From positions 2,480,001 through 2,544,000 of the forward strand of contig NZ_JAUTAG010000001.1 of the NCBI RefSeq assembly GCF_030818255.1: a stretch of 64,000 bases of DNA. The letters are read 5' to 3'. The first letter of the stretch is position 1. Each line of letters starts with the position of its first letter. This document shows positions 17,558 through 26,657 of the stretch, piece by piece. The notes under the pieces are model-generated. The model was given only the letters and a program-made list of their open reading frames with translations. It was not told the origin of the DNA and did no database searches. Both the position numbers and the translations under genes were made by a program. This DNA is from Microbacterium sp. SORGH_AS_0969 (lineage in GTDB: Bacteria; Actinomycetota; Actinomycetes; Actinomycetales; Microbacteriaceae).

Positions 17558-18352
17558 ATGCTCGCAGCCTCCCGAAAAGACGCCCTGCTCGAGCGGCTCC
17601 GTCGCGACGGACGCCTCGTCGTGAAAGACGTCGCCCTCGAACTCGGGCTTTCCGAAGACAGCATCCGTCGCGACCTCCGAGAACTGGATGCCGCCGGCCT
17701 CGCCGTCCGCGTCTACGGCGGGGCTCTCCCGGCCTCGCCGGCGGTCGCCGACTACGACGCGCGGGGGAGGGTGGCGCGATCGAGCAAGGCCCGCGTCGCC
17801 GCGGCCGCGGTCGAGCTCATCGAACCCGGTGCCACGGTGCTCCTCGACGGCGGAACGACAACGTTGGCGCTCGTGGAGGCGCTGCCCCGCTCGTTCGCCG
17901 GCACCGTGATCACGCATTCGCCGACGATCGCCGCCGCCCTCCTGCACCACGACGCCGATGTCGTCGTGATCGGCGGCAGGGTGTTCAAGCACTCGGCGGT
18001 CGCGTGCGGTTCCGCGGCGGTCGAGGCCGCCCAGAGGATCAGCGCCGACATCTTCTTCCTGGGGGTGACGGGTGTGCACCCCGCGGCGGGGTTCACGACG
18101 GGGAATGCCGATGAGGCGGCGATGAAGCGCGTGCTCGCCGAGCGGGCCGCCGAGACGTTCGTCCTCGCGAGCGAGGAGAAGCTGGGTGCGGCCTCGCGCT
18201 TCGGCATCCTTCCGCTCGACGGGGTGACGGGAATCGTCGCCGATCTCGACCCCGCCACTCCGCTAGCGGCCGACCTCGAGGCCGCGGGTGCGCACGTGCG
18301 GTATGCCTCGACGCCGAAGCAACCCCGGAGCGATGTCGGGGGCCCGCAATAG
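17558..18352 (+). CDS. DeoR-family transcriptional regulator
   Basis: A 264-residue protein with an N-terminal DeoR helix-turn-helix (RKDALLERLRRDGRLVVKDV, then ALELGLSEDSIRRDLRELDA and VRVYGGALP) and a C-terminal isomerase-like sensor domain with GATVLLDGGTTTLALVEAL and FFLGVTGVHPAAGFTT. DeoR regulators usually sense phosphorylated sugars. The ATG at 17558 is preceded three bases earlier by an in-frame GTG. The gene ends 10 bases before pta, and its TAG stop is also the start of the pta -10 box. It may regulate pta-ackA or the divergent Nudix gene; the targets are not shown by sequence. Confidence 0.9.
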   Translation: MLAASRKDALLERLRRDGRLVVKDVALELGLSEDSIRRDLRELDAAGLAVRVYGGALPASPAVADYDARGRVARSSKARVAAAAVELIEPGATVLLDGGTTTLALVEALPRSFAGTVITHSPTIAAALLHHDADVVVIGGRVFKHSAVACGSAAVEAAQRISADIFFLGVTGVHPAAGFTTGNADEAAMKRVLAERAAETFVLASEEKLGAASRFGILPLDGVTGIVADLDPATPLAADLEAAGAHVRYASTPKQPRSDVGGPQ

Positions 18353-18355
18353 GCT
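18350..18355 (+). promoter_or_regulatory. -10 element of leaderless pta promoter
   Basis: TAGGCT lies seven bases before the GTG of pta, placing the transcription start at or next to the start codon. No ribosome-binding site is present, so the message is probably leaderless. The first three bases are the stop codon of the upstream DeoR gene. Confidence 0.5.
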
Positions 18356-18362
18356 GGAACAC

Positions 18363-20507
18363 GTGACGCAGAGCATCTACATCACGTCGGCCGAGGGGCA
18401 CTCGGGCAAATCCACCGTGGCTCTGGGTGTCCTCGACGCCCTCAGTCGCGTCACTCCGCGCGTGGGGGTGTTCCGCCCGATCGCGCGATCGACCGCCGAG
18501 CGCGACTACGTGCTCGAGATGCTGCTCGATCATGACGGGGTCGAGCTCGACTACGACGACTGTGTCGGCGTGACCTACGACGACGTCCGCGACGACGCCG
18601 ACGCGGCCCTCGGTCGCATCGTCGAGCGTTACAAGGCGGTCGAGGCGCAGTGCGACGCCGTGGTCGTCATAGGCAGCGACTACACCGACGTCGGCAGCCC
18701 CGCCGAGCTCGCCTACAACGCGCGGATCGCGGCCAACCTCGGCGCCCCGGTGCTCCTCGTCCTCGGCGGCCGTGCCCAGCAGGGACAGGGCGAGACGCTC
18801 GGCCTGTCGGTGGCGCGCACCCCGCACGAGGTCGGTCAGATCGCGTCGCTCGCGGTCGCCGAGCTCCTGCACGAGCGGGCCGAGGTCTTCGCCGTGATCG
18901 TGAATCGCGCCGATCCCGACCAGCTCGACGGGGTCGTGGCATCCGTTCGTCAGGTCATCGACACCCTTCCCGTCACCCCGTCGGCCGAGCGTCGACCCGT
19001 GCCGGTGTGGGCTCTCCCCGAAGACCGCTTCCTCATCGCCCCCTCGATGCGCGGTGTTCTGCGCTCGGTCGAGGGCGAGCTCATCAAGGGAGACCCCGAG
19101 CTGCTCACCCGTGAGGTGCTCGGGGTGGTCGTGGCCGGGATGTCGATGGTCAACGTCCTTCCGCGGCTCAAAGAATCGGCCGTCATCGTCATCCCCGCCG
19201 ATCGCAGCGAGGTCCTTCTCGCGACGCTCCTCGCCAACGCCTCGGGAACCTTCCCCTCGCTCGCGGGCATCGTGCTCAACGGCGGGTTCGAGCTGCCGGA
19301 TCCGATCGTGCGCCTCATCGACGGTCTCGGCTCGCCGCTGCCGATCATCGCGACCGACCTCGGCACCTACGACACGGCCGTCCGCATCATGAACACGCGC
19401 GGACGCCTGGCCGCCGACTCGCAGCGTCGCTACGACACCGCGCTGGCGATGTTCGAGCGTCACGTCGACACCGCGCTGCTGACGCGAGAGCTCGGCGTCG
19501 CCCGACCCAGCGTCGTCACCCCGCTGATGTTCGAGTACGGCCTCGTCGACCGGGCCCGCACCGACAAGCGCCGCATCGTCCTGCCCGAGGGCACCGACGA
19601 CCGTGTGCTCCGGGCGGCGGCCACGGTGCTCTCGCGCGGCATCGCCGACCTCACGATCCTCGGCGAGCCGATCGAGGTCCGCGGGCGCGCGATCGAGCTC
19701 GGCATCGACATCCGCGACGCCGAGGTGCTCAGCCCCTTCGATGCCGTGCACGTCGACAAGTTCGCGACCGAGTACGCCCGGCTCCGTGCGCACAAGGGCG
19801 TCACGTACGCCCAGGCCGCCGACACCGTCACGGACGTGTCGTACTTCGGCACCCTCATGGTTCACATGGGCCTCGCCGACGGCATGGTCTCGGGCGCCGC
19901 CCACACGACGGCCCACACCATCCGCCCCGCCTTCGAGATCATCAAGACGGCCCCGGGCGTCTCGGTCGTCTCGAGCGTGTTCCTGATGGCCCTCGCCGAC
20001 CGCGTGCTCGTCTACGGCGACTGCGCGGTCATCCCCGATCCGACCAGTGAGCAGCTGGCCGACATCGCCGTGTCGTCGGCGGCGACCGCCGAGCAGTTCG
20101 GCATCGAGCCGCGCGTCGCGATGCTCTCGTACTCGACGGGGGAGTCGGGCACGGGTGCCGACGTCGAGAAAGTGCGTGCCGCCACCGCTCTCGTGCGCGA
20201 GCGTGCGCCGGAGCTCCTCGTCGAGGGACCGATTCAGTACGACGCCGCGGCCGACGCGGCCGTAGCCCAGGCCAAGATGCCCGGCTCCGAGGTCGCGGGC
20301 CGCGCGACGGTCTTCGTCTTCCCGGATCTCAACACCGGCAACAACACGTACAAGGCCGTGCAGCGCTCGGCCGGCGCCGTCGCGATCGGGCCGGTGCTCC
20401 AGGGCCTCAACAAGCCCATCAACGACCTGTCGCGCGGCGCGCTCGTCGACGACATCGTTAACACCATCGCGATCACCGCGATCCAGGCCCAGGGGAGCAG
20501 CAAGTGA
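18363..20507 (+). CDS. pta: Phosphate acetyltransferase
   Basis: A 714-residue long-form Pta, which interconverts acetyl-CoA and acetyl phosphate. The N-terminal domain resembles a dethiobiotin synthetase-like P-loop domain (TSAEGHSGKSTVALG at residue 10). A DRTGG domain follows, and the C-terminal catalytic PTA_PTB domain begins near residue 390 (KRRIVLPEGTDDRVLRAA) with VSYFGTLMVHMGLADGMVSG, MLSYSTGESGTGADVEKV and FPDLNTGNNTYKAVQRSA. The GTG at 18363 was chosen for its promoter spacing and the correct N-terminus. Its stop overlaps the ackA start (GTGA), so the pair forms the acetate operon. Confidence 0.97.
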   Translation: MTQSIYITSAEGHSGKSTVALGVLDALSRVTPRVGVFRPIARSTAERDYVLEMLLDHDGVELDYDDCVGVTYDDVRDDADAALGRIVERYKAVEAQCDAVVVIGSDYTDVGSPAELAYNARIAANLGAPVLLVLGGRAQQGQGETLGLSVARTPHEVGQIASLAVAELLHERAEVFAVIVNRADPDQLDGVVASVRQVIDTLPVTPSAERRPVPVWALPEDRFLIAPSMRGVLRSVEGELIKGDPELLTREVLGVVVAGMSMVNVLPRLKESAVIVIPADRSEVLLATLLANASGTFPSLAGIVLNGGFELPDPIVRLIDGLGSPLPIIATDLGTYDTAVRIMNTRGRLAADSQRRYDTALAMFERHVDTALLTRELGVARPSVVTPLMFEYGLVDRARTDKRRIVLPEGTDDRVLRAAATVLSRGIADLTILGEPIEVRGRAIELGIDIRDAEVLSPFDAVHVDKFATEYARLRAHKGVTYAQAADTVTDVSYFGTLMVHMGLADGMVSGAAHTTAHTIRPAFEIIKTAPGVSVVSSVFLMALADRVLVYGDCAVIPDPTSEQLADIAVSSAATAEQFGIEPRVAMLSYSTGESGTGADVEKVRAATALVRERAPELLVEGPIQYDAAADAAVAQAKMPGSEVAGRATVFVFPDLNTGNNTYKAVQRSAGAVAIGPVLQGLNKPINDLSRGALVDDIVNTIAITAIQAQGSSK

Positions 20508-21772
20508 GCGTGGTGCTCGTCGTCAACAGCGGGTCGTCGTCGTTCAAGTACCAGCTGCTCGACATGCGACACGAGCGAGTGCTCGCTTCGGGCCTCGTCG
20601 AGCGCATCGGCGACCCTTCGACAGGCTCAGGGACCGGGGGAACAGCGAAACACACCGTCGAGGCGGCCGCCCTCGCACCCGGCGACGAGGCGCCCGCGGT
20701 CACGGATGCCACGCACACGATCGAACGGGAGATCCCCGACCACACCGCGGGCTTCGCCGTCATGCTCGACGCGTTCGCCGCGCACGGGCCCTCGCTCGAC
20801 GAGCATCCGCCCGTCGCGGTCGGCCACCGGGTCGTCCACGGCGGAGCGCGGTTCTTCGAGCCCACCGTCGTGACGCCGCTCGTCGAGATCAACATCGACG
20901 AGCTCTCGGTGCTCGCGCCCCTGCACAACCCGGCGAACCTCGCCGGCATCGTCGCGGCGAAGAAGGCTTTCCCCGACGTGCCGCACGTCGCCGTCTTCGA
21001 CACCGCGTTCCACCAGTCGCTCGCTCCCGAGGCCTACACCTACGCGATCGATCGCGAGATCGCCGAGGCCCACCGCATCCGCCGTTACGGCTTCCACGGC
21101 ACGAGCCACAAGTTCGTCAGCGAGGCCGCCGCGGCCTTCGTCGGCCGCCCGCTCGGCGAGCTCAAGCAGATCGTCTTCCACCTCGGGAACGGCGCCTCGG
21201 TCACCGCCATCGAGGGCGGCCGTTCGGTCGACACGTCGATGGGCCTCACGCCGCTCGAGGGGCTCGTCATGGGTACGCGCTCCGGCGACCTCGACCCGGC
21301 CGTGCTGTTCCAGCTCGCGCGTCGCGCCGACATGTCGATCGCCGACCTCGACACGCTTCTGAACAAGCGCTCCGGCCTCCTGGGCCTCGCCGGTGTCAGC
21401 GACATGCGCGACATCGGTGAGCGACGGGATGCCGGAGACCCGGCGGCGCAGCTCGCCTTCGACGTCTACATCCACCGTCTCCGCGCCTACGCGGGGGCGT
21501 ATCTCGCCCAGCTCGACGGCGTCGATGTGATCTCCTTCACCGCCGGGGTGGGAGAGAACTCGATCCGCGTGCGCGAGGAGGCCATGGCGACCCTCGGCTT
21601 CGCCGGCGTCGAGATCGACCCCGAACGCAACGCGACGCGCGAGCGCGGCATCCGTCGGATCTCGACCGACGCCTCGCGCGTGGAGGTGCTCGTGGTCCCC
21701 ACGAACGAGGAGCTCGAGATCGCCCGTCAGACGCTGTCGGTCACCTCCGGGGTCACCTTCGGTCGCATCTGA
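20504..21772 (+). CDS. ackA: Acetate kinase with short-repeat insertion
   Basis: A 422-residue acetate kinase that converts acetyl phosphate and ADP to acetate and ATP. Family motifs are VVNSGSSSFKYQLLD at the start, HRVVHGG near residue 110, the FHGTSHKFV block near 195, FHLGNGASVTAI near 225 and FTAGVGENS near 345. It overlaps pta by four bases (GTGA). Residues about 37-44 (DPSTGSGT) are encoded by a copy of a short interspersed repeat that keeps the frame. The insert lies in a variable loop after LVERIG, so activity is likely retained. Confidence 0.97.
   Translation: MSVVLVVNSGSSSFKYQLLDMRHERVLASGLVERIGDPSTGSGTGGTAKHTVEAAALAPGDEAPAVTDATHTIEREIPDHTAGFAVMLDAFAAHGPSLDEHPPVAVGHRVVHGGARFFEPTVVTPLVEINIDELSVLAPLHNPANLAGIVAAKKAFPDVPHVAVFDTAFHQSLAPEAYTYAIDREIAEAHRIRRYGFHGTSHKFVSEAAAAFVGRPLGELKQIVFHLGNGASVTAIEGGRSVDTSMGLTPLEGLVMGTRSGDLDPAVLFQLARRADMSIADLDTLLNKRSGLLGLAGVSDMRDIGERRDAGDPAAQLAFDVYIHRLRAYAGAYLAQLDGVDVISFTAGVGENSIRVREEAMATLGFAGVEIDPERNATRERGIRRISTDASRVEVLVVPTNEELEIARQTLSVTSGVTFGRI
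20614..20635 (+). repeat. Short interspersed repeat inside ackA
   Basis: Reads CCCTTCGACAGGCTCAGGGA, then CC; the ends CCCT/AGGG can pair. From memory, near-identical sequences are frequent in intergenic regions of many high-GC genomes. Here one sits in frame inside a housekeeping gene and encodes PSTGSGT. No second copy was noticed in this window, though I did not search exhaustively. Confidence 0.55.
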
Positions 21773-21837
21773 TCTCGCCCCCGTTCCCGCGGCACCCCTG
21801 GTGCGTGGGCGTCGACGGCGCGTGTGAGCATCGGCGG

Positions 21838-22962
21838 ATGCCCTTCCTCCGTCGTTCCTCAGCCGCGCGCGCTGCGCGCATCGATCATCGGGTGACCGCT
21901 GACGGCATCGTCGCGATCGTGGATGTGACCACGACCACCCGCCTCACGGCCGACGAGGTTCATGCGATTCTCCAGGCCGACACTGTTCATCCGGTGTGGG
22001 GGAGGCGGCAGGTGCGACGCGCCCGCAGGCGCATGGGAGGGGAGGAGACCAGGCCTGCCCCGGGAGCGGAGTGTCCGATCCGCCCCCTGGTCTCGGTGAT
22101 CCTGCCGGTCTACGACGGCGAGCGATACCTGGCCGAGACTCTCGACGCCGTCCTGGCCCAGACGTTCGTGGACTTCGAGCTCATCGTCGTCGACGACGCG
22201 TCGAGCGACCGATCGCTCGAGATCGCGCGGCGGGTCACGGCGGGGCTGTCGCATGTCCGGGTGGTGTCGCTGGGGCGCAACACGAGGAAGTGCGGGGCGG
22301 TGGCGATCGGTCTCGCGCTGGCGGCGGGGCGCTACGTCATGGAGATCAACGCCGACGACGTGCTGGAACCCGACGCCCTCTCCCGCCTCACCGCGCCGGT
22401 GCGCGACGGCGTCGAAGCGGACTGCATCTTCGGCGATCACACCGTCATCGACGCGCGGGGTGTCGTGCGGCCGCAGGCAGCCCAGCGGTGGTCGCGCTCG
22501 ACCGGACGCGCCGACCTGACGGCGGGCGCTGTCGCGGACGCGCGGCGACGGCACCTCCGTCACGGTCTCGTCCCGGCGGCGGTGTGCGCGCTCATCCGGC
22601 GCGACGTCGTCGGCGCGTGGCCGGCCTTCACCGAGGCTCACACCGACTACTGGCTGGCGTGGCGCGGGGTGCGTCGCGAGCGGGTGTGGTTCGTCGGTCC
22701 CGAACCGCTCGCGCGCTACCGGGAGCACGAGGGCGGAATCACGCGGTCGTTCCACTCCCGACGTCGCGCGCGAACGCGTCTCGTGATGGATGCCGCGGTC
22801 CTCCGTTCGATCCGGCTCCGCGAGGCGCCCGCGCTGCTCCGACGGTTCGCGGATCACGGCTTCGACCTCGTCTTCGGCCCCGCCGCGCGCGACCGGGCGC
22901 GGATGCTGGTGCGCCGGCGGGCGTGGCAGCACGGCGAGTTCGACGAACCTTCCGCTCGCTGA
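21838..22962 (+). CDS. Glycosyltransferase family 2
   Basis: About 374 residues. The GT-A core begins near residue 83 with VSVILPVYDGERYLAETLDA, continues with ELIVVDDASSDRSLEIARRV and has the nucleotide-sugar/metal site in EINADDVLEPDALSR. A highly basic C-terminal part follows (GITRSFHSRRRARTR). About 80 N-terminal residues precede the core and resemble nothing known to me. The start is uncertain: ATG 21838 was chosen; a GTG at 21805 is also possible, and neither has a strong ribosome-binding site. It probably adds a sugar to an envelope polysaccharide. Acceptor and donor are unknown. Confidence 0.85.
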   Translation: MPFLRRSSAARAARIDHRVTADGIVAIVDVTTTTRLTADEVHAILQADTVHPVWGRRQVRRARRRMGGEETRPAPGAECPIRPLVSVILPVYDGERYLAETLDAVLAQTFVDFELIVVDDASSDRSLEIARRVTAGLSHVRVVSLGRNTRKCGAVAIGLALAAGRYVMEINADDVLEPDALSRLTAPVRDGVEADCIFGDHTVIDARGVVRPQAAQRWSRSTGRADLTAGAVADARRRHLRHGLVPAAVCALIRRDVVGAWPAFTEAHTDYWLAWRGVRRERVWFVGPEPLARYREHEGGITRSFHSRRRARTRLVMDAAVLRSIRLREAPALLRRFADHGFDLVFGPAARDRARMLVRRRAWQHGEFDEPSAR

Positions 22963-23062
22963 CTCGCTCACCCGCGGAGGTGTCGGAGGTTACCCGCCAC
23001 TACGCTGGAAGCACGACGCGGCGTCGCGTCCGCACGCCCCGCCCTGCGATCTGGAGCCCGCC

Positions 23063-23797
23063 GTGACCGACACCCCCGCCCTGCCCGACCTCACCGCGTA
23101 CGAGGGTGTGCTGTTCGATCTCGACGGCGTGCTGACGCCGACCGCCGAGGTGCACATGCGGGCCTGGAAAGAGATGTTCGACGAGCTCTTCGCGGCCTGG
23201 AACATCGAGCCGCCGTACACCGATCGCGACTACTTCGAGTACGTCGACGGCAAGAAGCGCTACGACGGCGTCGCGAGCCTGCTGCGCAGCCGCGACGTGG
23301 AGGTTCCGTGGGGCGATCCGTCCGACGACCCGTCCGAAGACACCGTGTGCGGCGTCGGCAACCGCAAGAACGCCGTGTTCTCGCGCATCCTCCGTGCCGA
23401 GGGCATCGCGCCCTACCCGGGTTCCGTCGCCCTGCTCGACGTGCTGCAGGCCGCGGGGACGCCGATCGCCGTCGTGTCGAGTTCGAAGAACGCCGTCGAG
23501 GTGCTCGAGGCGGCGGGGCTGCGCGACCGATTCCCCGTCGTCATGGACGGGGTCATCGCCGAGCGCGACCACCTGGCCTCCAAGCCGGCTCCCGACGTCT
23601 TCGCCGAGGCTGCCCGTCTCCTGGGCGTCGACCCCGCGCGGTCGGTCGCCGTCGAAGACGCCCTGAGCGGCGTGCGTTCCGCGGCCGCAGCCGGGTACGC
23701 GGTGGTCGTGGGCGTCGATCGTGGCGTCGGAGCCGACGATCTCACGGCGGCGGGTGCCACCGTGGTCGTCGACGACCTGGCGGCGTTCGTAGACTGA
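23063..23797 (+). CDS. Beta-phosphoglucomutase-like HAD hydrolase
   Basis: A 244-residue HAD-IA protein. The nucleophile motif is GVLFDLDGVLTP (residues about 12-23); the second motif SSSKNAV and the third/fourth motifs HLASKPAPDVF and VAVEDALSGVRSA follow in order. The cap domain region DGKKRYDGVASLLRSR fits beta-phosphoglucomutases of the disaccharide phosphorylase type. It would convert beta-glucose 1-phosphate to glucose 6-phosphate. GGAG at 23053-23056 supports the GTG start. It directly precedes the GH65 phosphorylase gene, the classic pairing for maltose, trehalose or kojibiose phosphorolysis. Confidence 0.9.
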   Translation: MTDTPALPDLTAYEGVLFDLDGVLTPTAEVHMRAWKEMFDELFAAWNIEPPYTDRDYFEYVDGKKRYDGVASLLRSRDVEVPWGDPSDDPSEDTVCGVGNRKNAVFSRILRAEGIAPYPGSVALLDVLQAAGTPIAVVSSSKNAVEVLEAAGLRDRFPVVMDGVIAERDHLASKPAPDVFAEAARLLGVDPARSVAVEDALSGVRSAAAAGYAVVVGVDRGVGADDLTAAGATVVVDDLAAFVD

Positions 23798-23894
23798 GCC
23801 GTCGCCTCGCGGCATCCTGAGCCCCATCCCTCGCGCGCACACCCGAGTCCCGCGCGCGAGCCGACCCGTACCTCGCCACTGGAAGGCACGCCCG

Positions 23895-26424
23895 ATGATC
23901 GATCGCGATCGTTTCCCCATCGACGAATGGCGCCTCATCGAGACCGAGTTCTCGGTCGACGATGTGGGTGTCACCGAAACGCTGTTCTCCGTCGGCAACG
24001 GCTACCTCGGCCTGCGCGGAAACCCCATCGAGGGGCGTTTCGCCCACGAGCAGGGCACGTTCATCAACGGCTTCCACGAGACGTTCCCGATCCGTCACGC
24101 AGAGCAGGCGTACGGCTTCGCCGAGGTCGGCCAGACGATCATCAACGCACCGGATGCCAAGGTCATGCGCGTCTACGTCGACGACGAGCCGCTCTCGCTC
24201 GACGTCGCCGACGTGCGCGAGTACGAGCGCGTGCTCGACATGCGCCAGGGCATCCTCCGCCGGAGCCTGCTGTGGGTCACGCCCGCGGGCAAGCACGTGC
24301 GGATCGAGGACGAACGGTTCGTCTCGTTCGACGAGAAGCACCTCGCGGTGCTCCGTCTCACCGTCACGGTGCTCGATTCCGATGCGCCCGTCTCGGTGAG
24401 CAGCCAGCTGCTGAACCGGCAGGACGGTGAGGGGATCTACGGCGGTTCGCCGATGGCATCAAAGCAGGCCGGATTCGATCCGCGGAAGACCGAGAAGCTC
24501 AGCGACCGTGTGCTGCAGCCGCGGGAGTACTGGCAGGACGGCGACCGTTCCGCGCTGAGCTACGAGGTGACCGAGTCGGGGATGACGCTCGCCGTCGTCG
24601 CCGATCACCTCGTCGACACCGCAAACGAGTGGACCTCTCGCCAGCTCATCGAGCCCGACATCGCGAAGAACGTCTTCCGCGTCGACGCGCGGGCCGGCGT
24701 CCCGACGACCATCACCAAGCTCGTGAGCTACCACACCTCCCGGGGCGTGCCCACGGGTGAGCTTCTGGACCGGTGCCGTCGCACCCTCGACCGCGCGCGC
24801 GAGACCGGGGTCGAGGGTCTCGTCGAGCAGCAGATCGCCTGGTACGCGGCATTCTGGGACCGCTCGGACGTGCGCATCGGGGGTCACGGCGACCTGCAGC
24901 AGGCCACGCGCTGGTGCCTCTTCCAGCTCGCGCAGGCCGCAGCCCGCGCCGACGGACAGGGCGTTCCCGCCAAGGGCGTGACGGGCTCCGGCTACAGCGG
25001 CCACTACTTCTGGGACACCGAGGTCTACGTCCTGCCGTTCCTCGCGTACACCTCGCCGCTGTGGGCACGGAACGCGCTGCGCATGCGCTATCTCATGCTC
25101 CCGGCGGCCCGAAAGCGCGCGCACCAGCTCAACGAGGCCGGCGCGCTGTTCCCCTGGCGCACCATCAACGGCGAGGAGGCCTCGGCCTACTACGCCGCCG
25201 GCACGGCGCAGTACCACATCAACGCCGACGTCTCGTTCGCGTTGGCGAAGTACGTCCGCGCCACGGGCGATGAAGAGTTCCTCGCCCGCGAGGGCGTCGA
25301 CATCGCGGTCGACACGGCGCGACTGTGGTCGACGCTCGGCTTCTGGCGCTCGAGCGACGGCGGCGAGGAGCACGACTCGTTCCACATCCACGGCGTGACC
25401 GGTCCCGACGAGTACACGACGGTCGTCAACGACAACCTCTTCACGAACGTCATGGCGCGCTTCAACCTGCGGTTCGCCGCGCGTACCGTGCGCGAGCTCG
25501 CCGAGAACGACCCCGACGCGTACGCGCACATGGCCGACCGCATGAACCTCGACCCCTCCGAGCCCGAGCGCTGGGATCGGGCGGCCGAGGCGATGCACAT
25601 CCCGTTCAGCCCGGCGCTTGGCATCCATCCTCAGGACGCGGTGTTCCTCGAGCGCGAGATCTGGGACCTCGAGAACACCCCGCCCGACCAGCGCCCGCTG
25701 CTGCTCCACTTCCACCCGCTCGTGATCTACCGGTACCAGGTGCTCAAGCAGGCGGATGTCGTGCTGGCGCTGTTCCTGCAGGGGAATCACTTCACGGATG
25801 CCGAGAAGCTCGCCGATTTCGAGTACTACGACCCGCTGACCACGGGCGACTCGACGCTGTCCGCGGTCGTGCAGTCGATCCTTGCGGCGGAGGTCGGGTA
25901 CCAGGACCTCGCGCTCGAGTACTTCCGTCAGGCCGCGTTCGTCGACCTCGGCGACCTCCACCACAACGCCTCCGACGGGGTGCACGTGGGCGTCGGCCGG
26001 CGGTGTCTGGACGGCGCTCGTCAGCGGCTTCGGCGGCATGCGCGACCACTTCGGTCGCCTGACGTTCGACCCGCGCCTCCCGGCGGACTGGCCCGAGCTG
26101 TCGTACGTGTTGCACTGGCACGGCACCCGTCTGGACGTGACCCTGACCGCGACCGCTCTGACGCTGCGCGCGAGCGGCGACGGCGAGCCCGTCGAGTTCG
26201 CCGTGCGCGACGTCGAGTACACCGTGGCCCCCGGCGAGTCGGTGCGCGTCGCGCTGCACGGGCAGGGACCCGTGCGGCCGGGGCGCCCCTCGATCCGACA
26301 GCTCGAGGGGTCGGTGCGCGAGGACGGCACGCTGCTGTCGGCCTCCGTGCCGATCGTCACGGCATCCATACCCATCGTGGGCGACGACGACGACGAGCCG
26401 GTCGCGGTCGGTCTCGACGTCTGA
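23895..26424 (+). pseudogene. GH65 disaccharide phosphorylase, frameshifted near the C-terminus
   Basis: About 700 residues read in one frame from ATG 23895 (GGAAGG site upstream): FSVGNGYLGLRGNPIEGRF at the start, the barrel segment GVTGSGYSGHYFWDTEVYVL, and FHIHGVTGPDEYTTVVND carrying the catalytic Glu. At 25988-25990 a GGG run appears to hold one extra G. After it the correct sequence (ASAGGVWTALVSGFGGMRDH and the C-terminal beta-sandwich) continues in another frame to TGA at 26424. Removing the G would give an intact 842-residue protein; as written, translation goes out of frame and ends at 26513. It may be a genuine recent mutation or a sequencing error. The enzyme would release beta-glucose 1-phosphate for the upstream mutase. 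Confidence 0.88.
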
Positions 26425-26435
26425 CGTCGCTTCAC

Positions 26436-26471
26436 GAACGCGGCGGTGCCTTTCGGGGTGCCGCCGCGTTC
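26436..26471 (+). terminator. Intrinsic terminator after GH65 gene
   Basis: An 11-bp GC stem (26436-26446 with 26461-26471) closes a 14-base loop and is followed by TGGTTTCC. It lies 12 bases after the corrected stop codon, which supports 26424 as the original gene end. Confidence 0.65.
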
Positions 26472-26526
26472 TGGTTTCCGTGCGGTCGGGCTACGAGGCG
26501 CGGGGACCGGTGACGAGCGGAGGGTG

Positions 26527-26575
26527 AGGGAGGAGGGGAGGATGCCGAGGGCCTCAGCGTCCTCCCCTCCTCCCT
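26527..26575. repeat. Purine/pyrimidine long hairpin upstream of dnaX
   Basis: A perfect 16-bp inverted repeat with an all-purine arm (26527-26542) and an all-pyrimidine arm (26560-26575) surrounds a 17-base loop, which itself contains GAGG/CCTC. No T-tract follows. It may be a second, bidirectional terminator insulating dnaX. Confidence 0.6.
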
Positions 26576-26645
26576 GATCCGCCCCTCATCACGCGCGCCG
26601 CCGCCGTGCGCAGACGCCCGCGGACGCGATGTCGGAGGGACGCCG

Positions 26646-26651
26646 TAGGCT
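26646..26651 (+). promoter_or_regulatory. -10 element of leaderless dnaX promoter
   Basis: TAGGCT lies six bases before the GTG of dnaX and no ribosome-binding site is present, suggesting a leaderless message. Confidence 0.45.
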
Positions 26652-26657
26652 GGTCGG

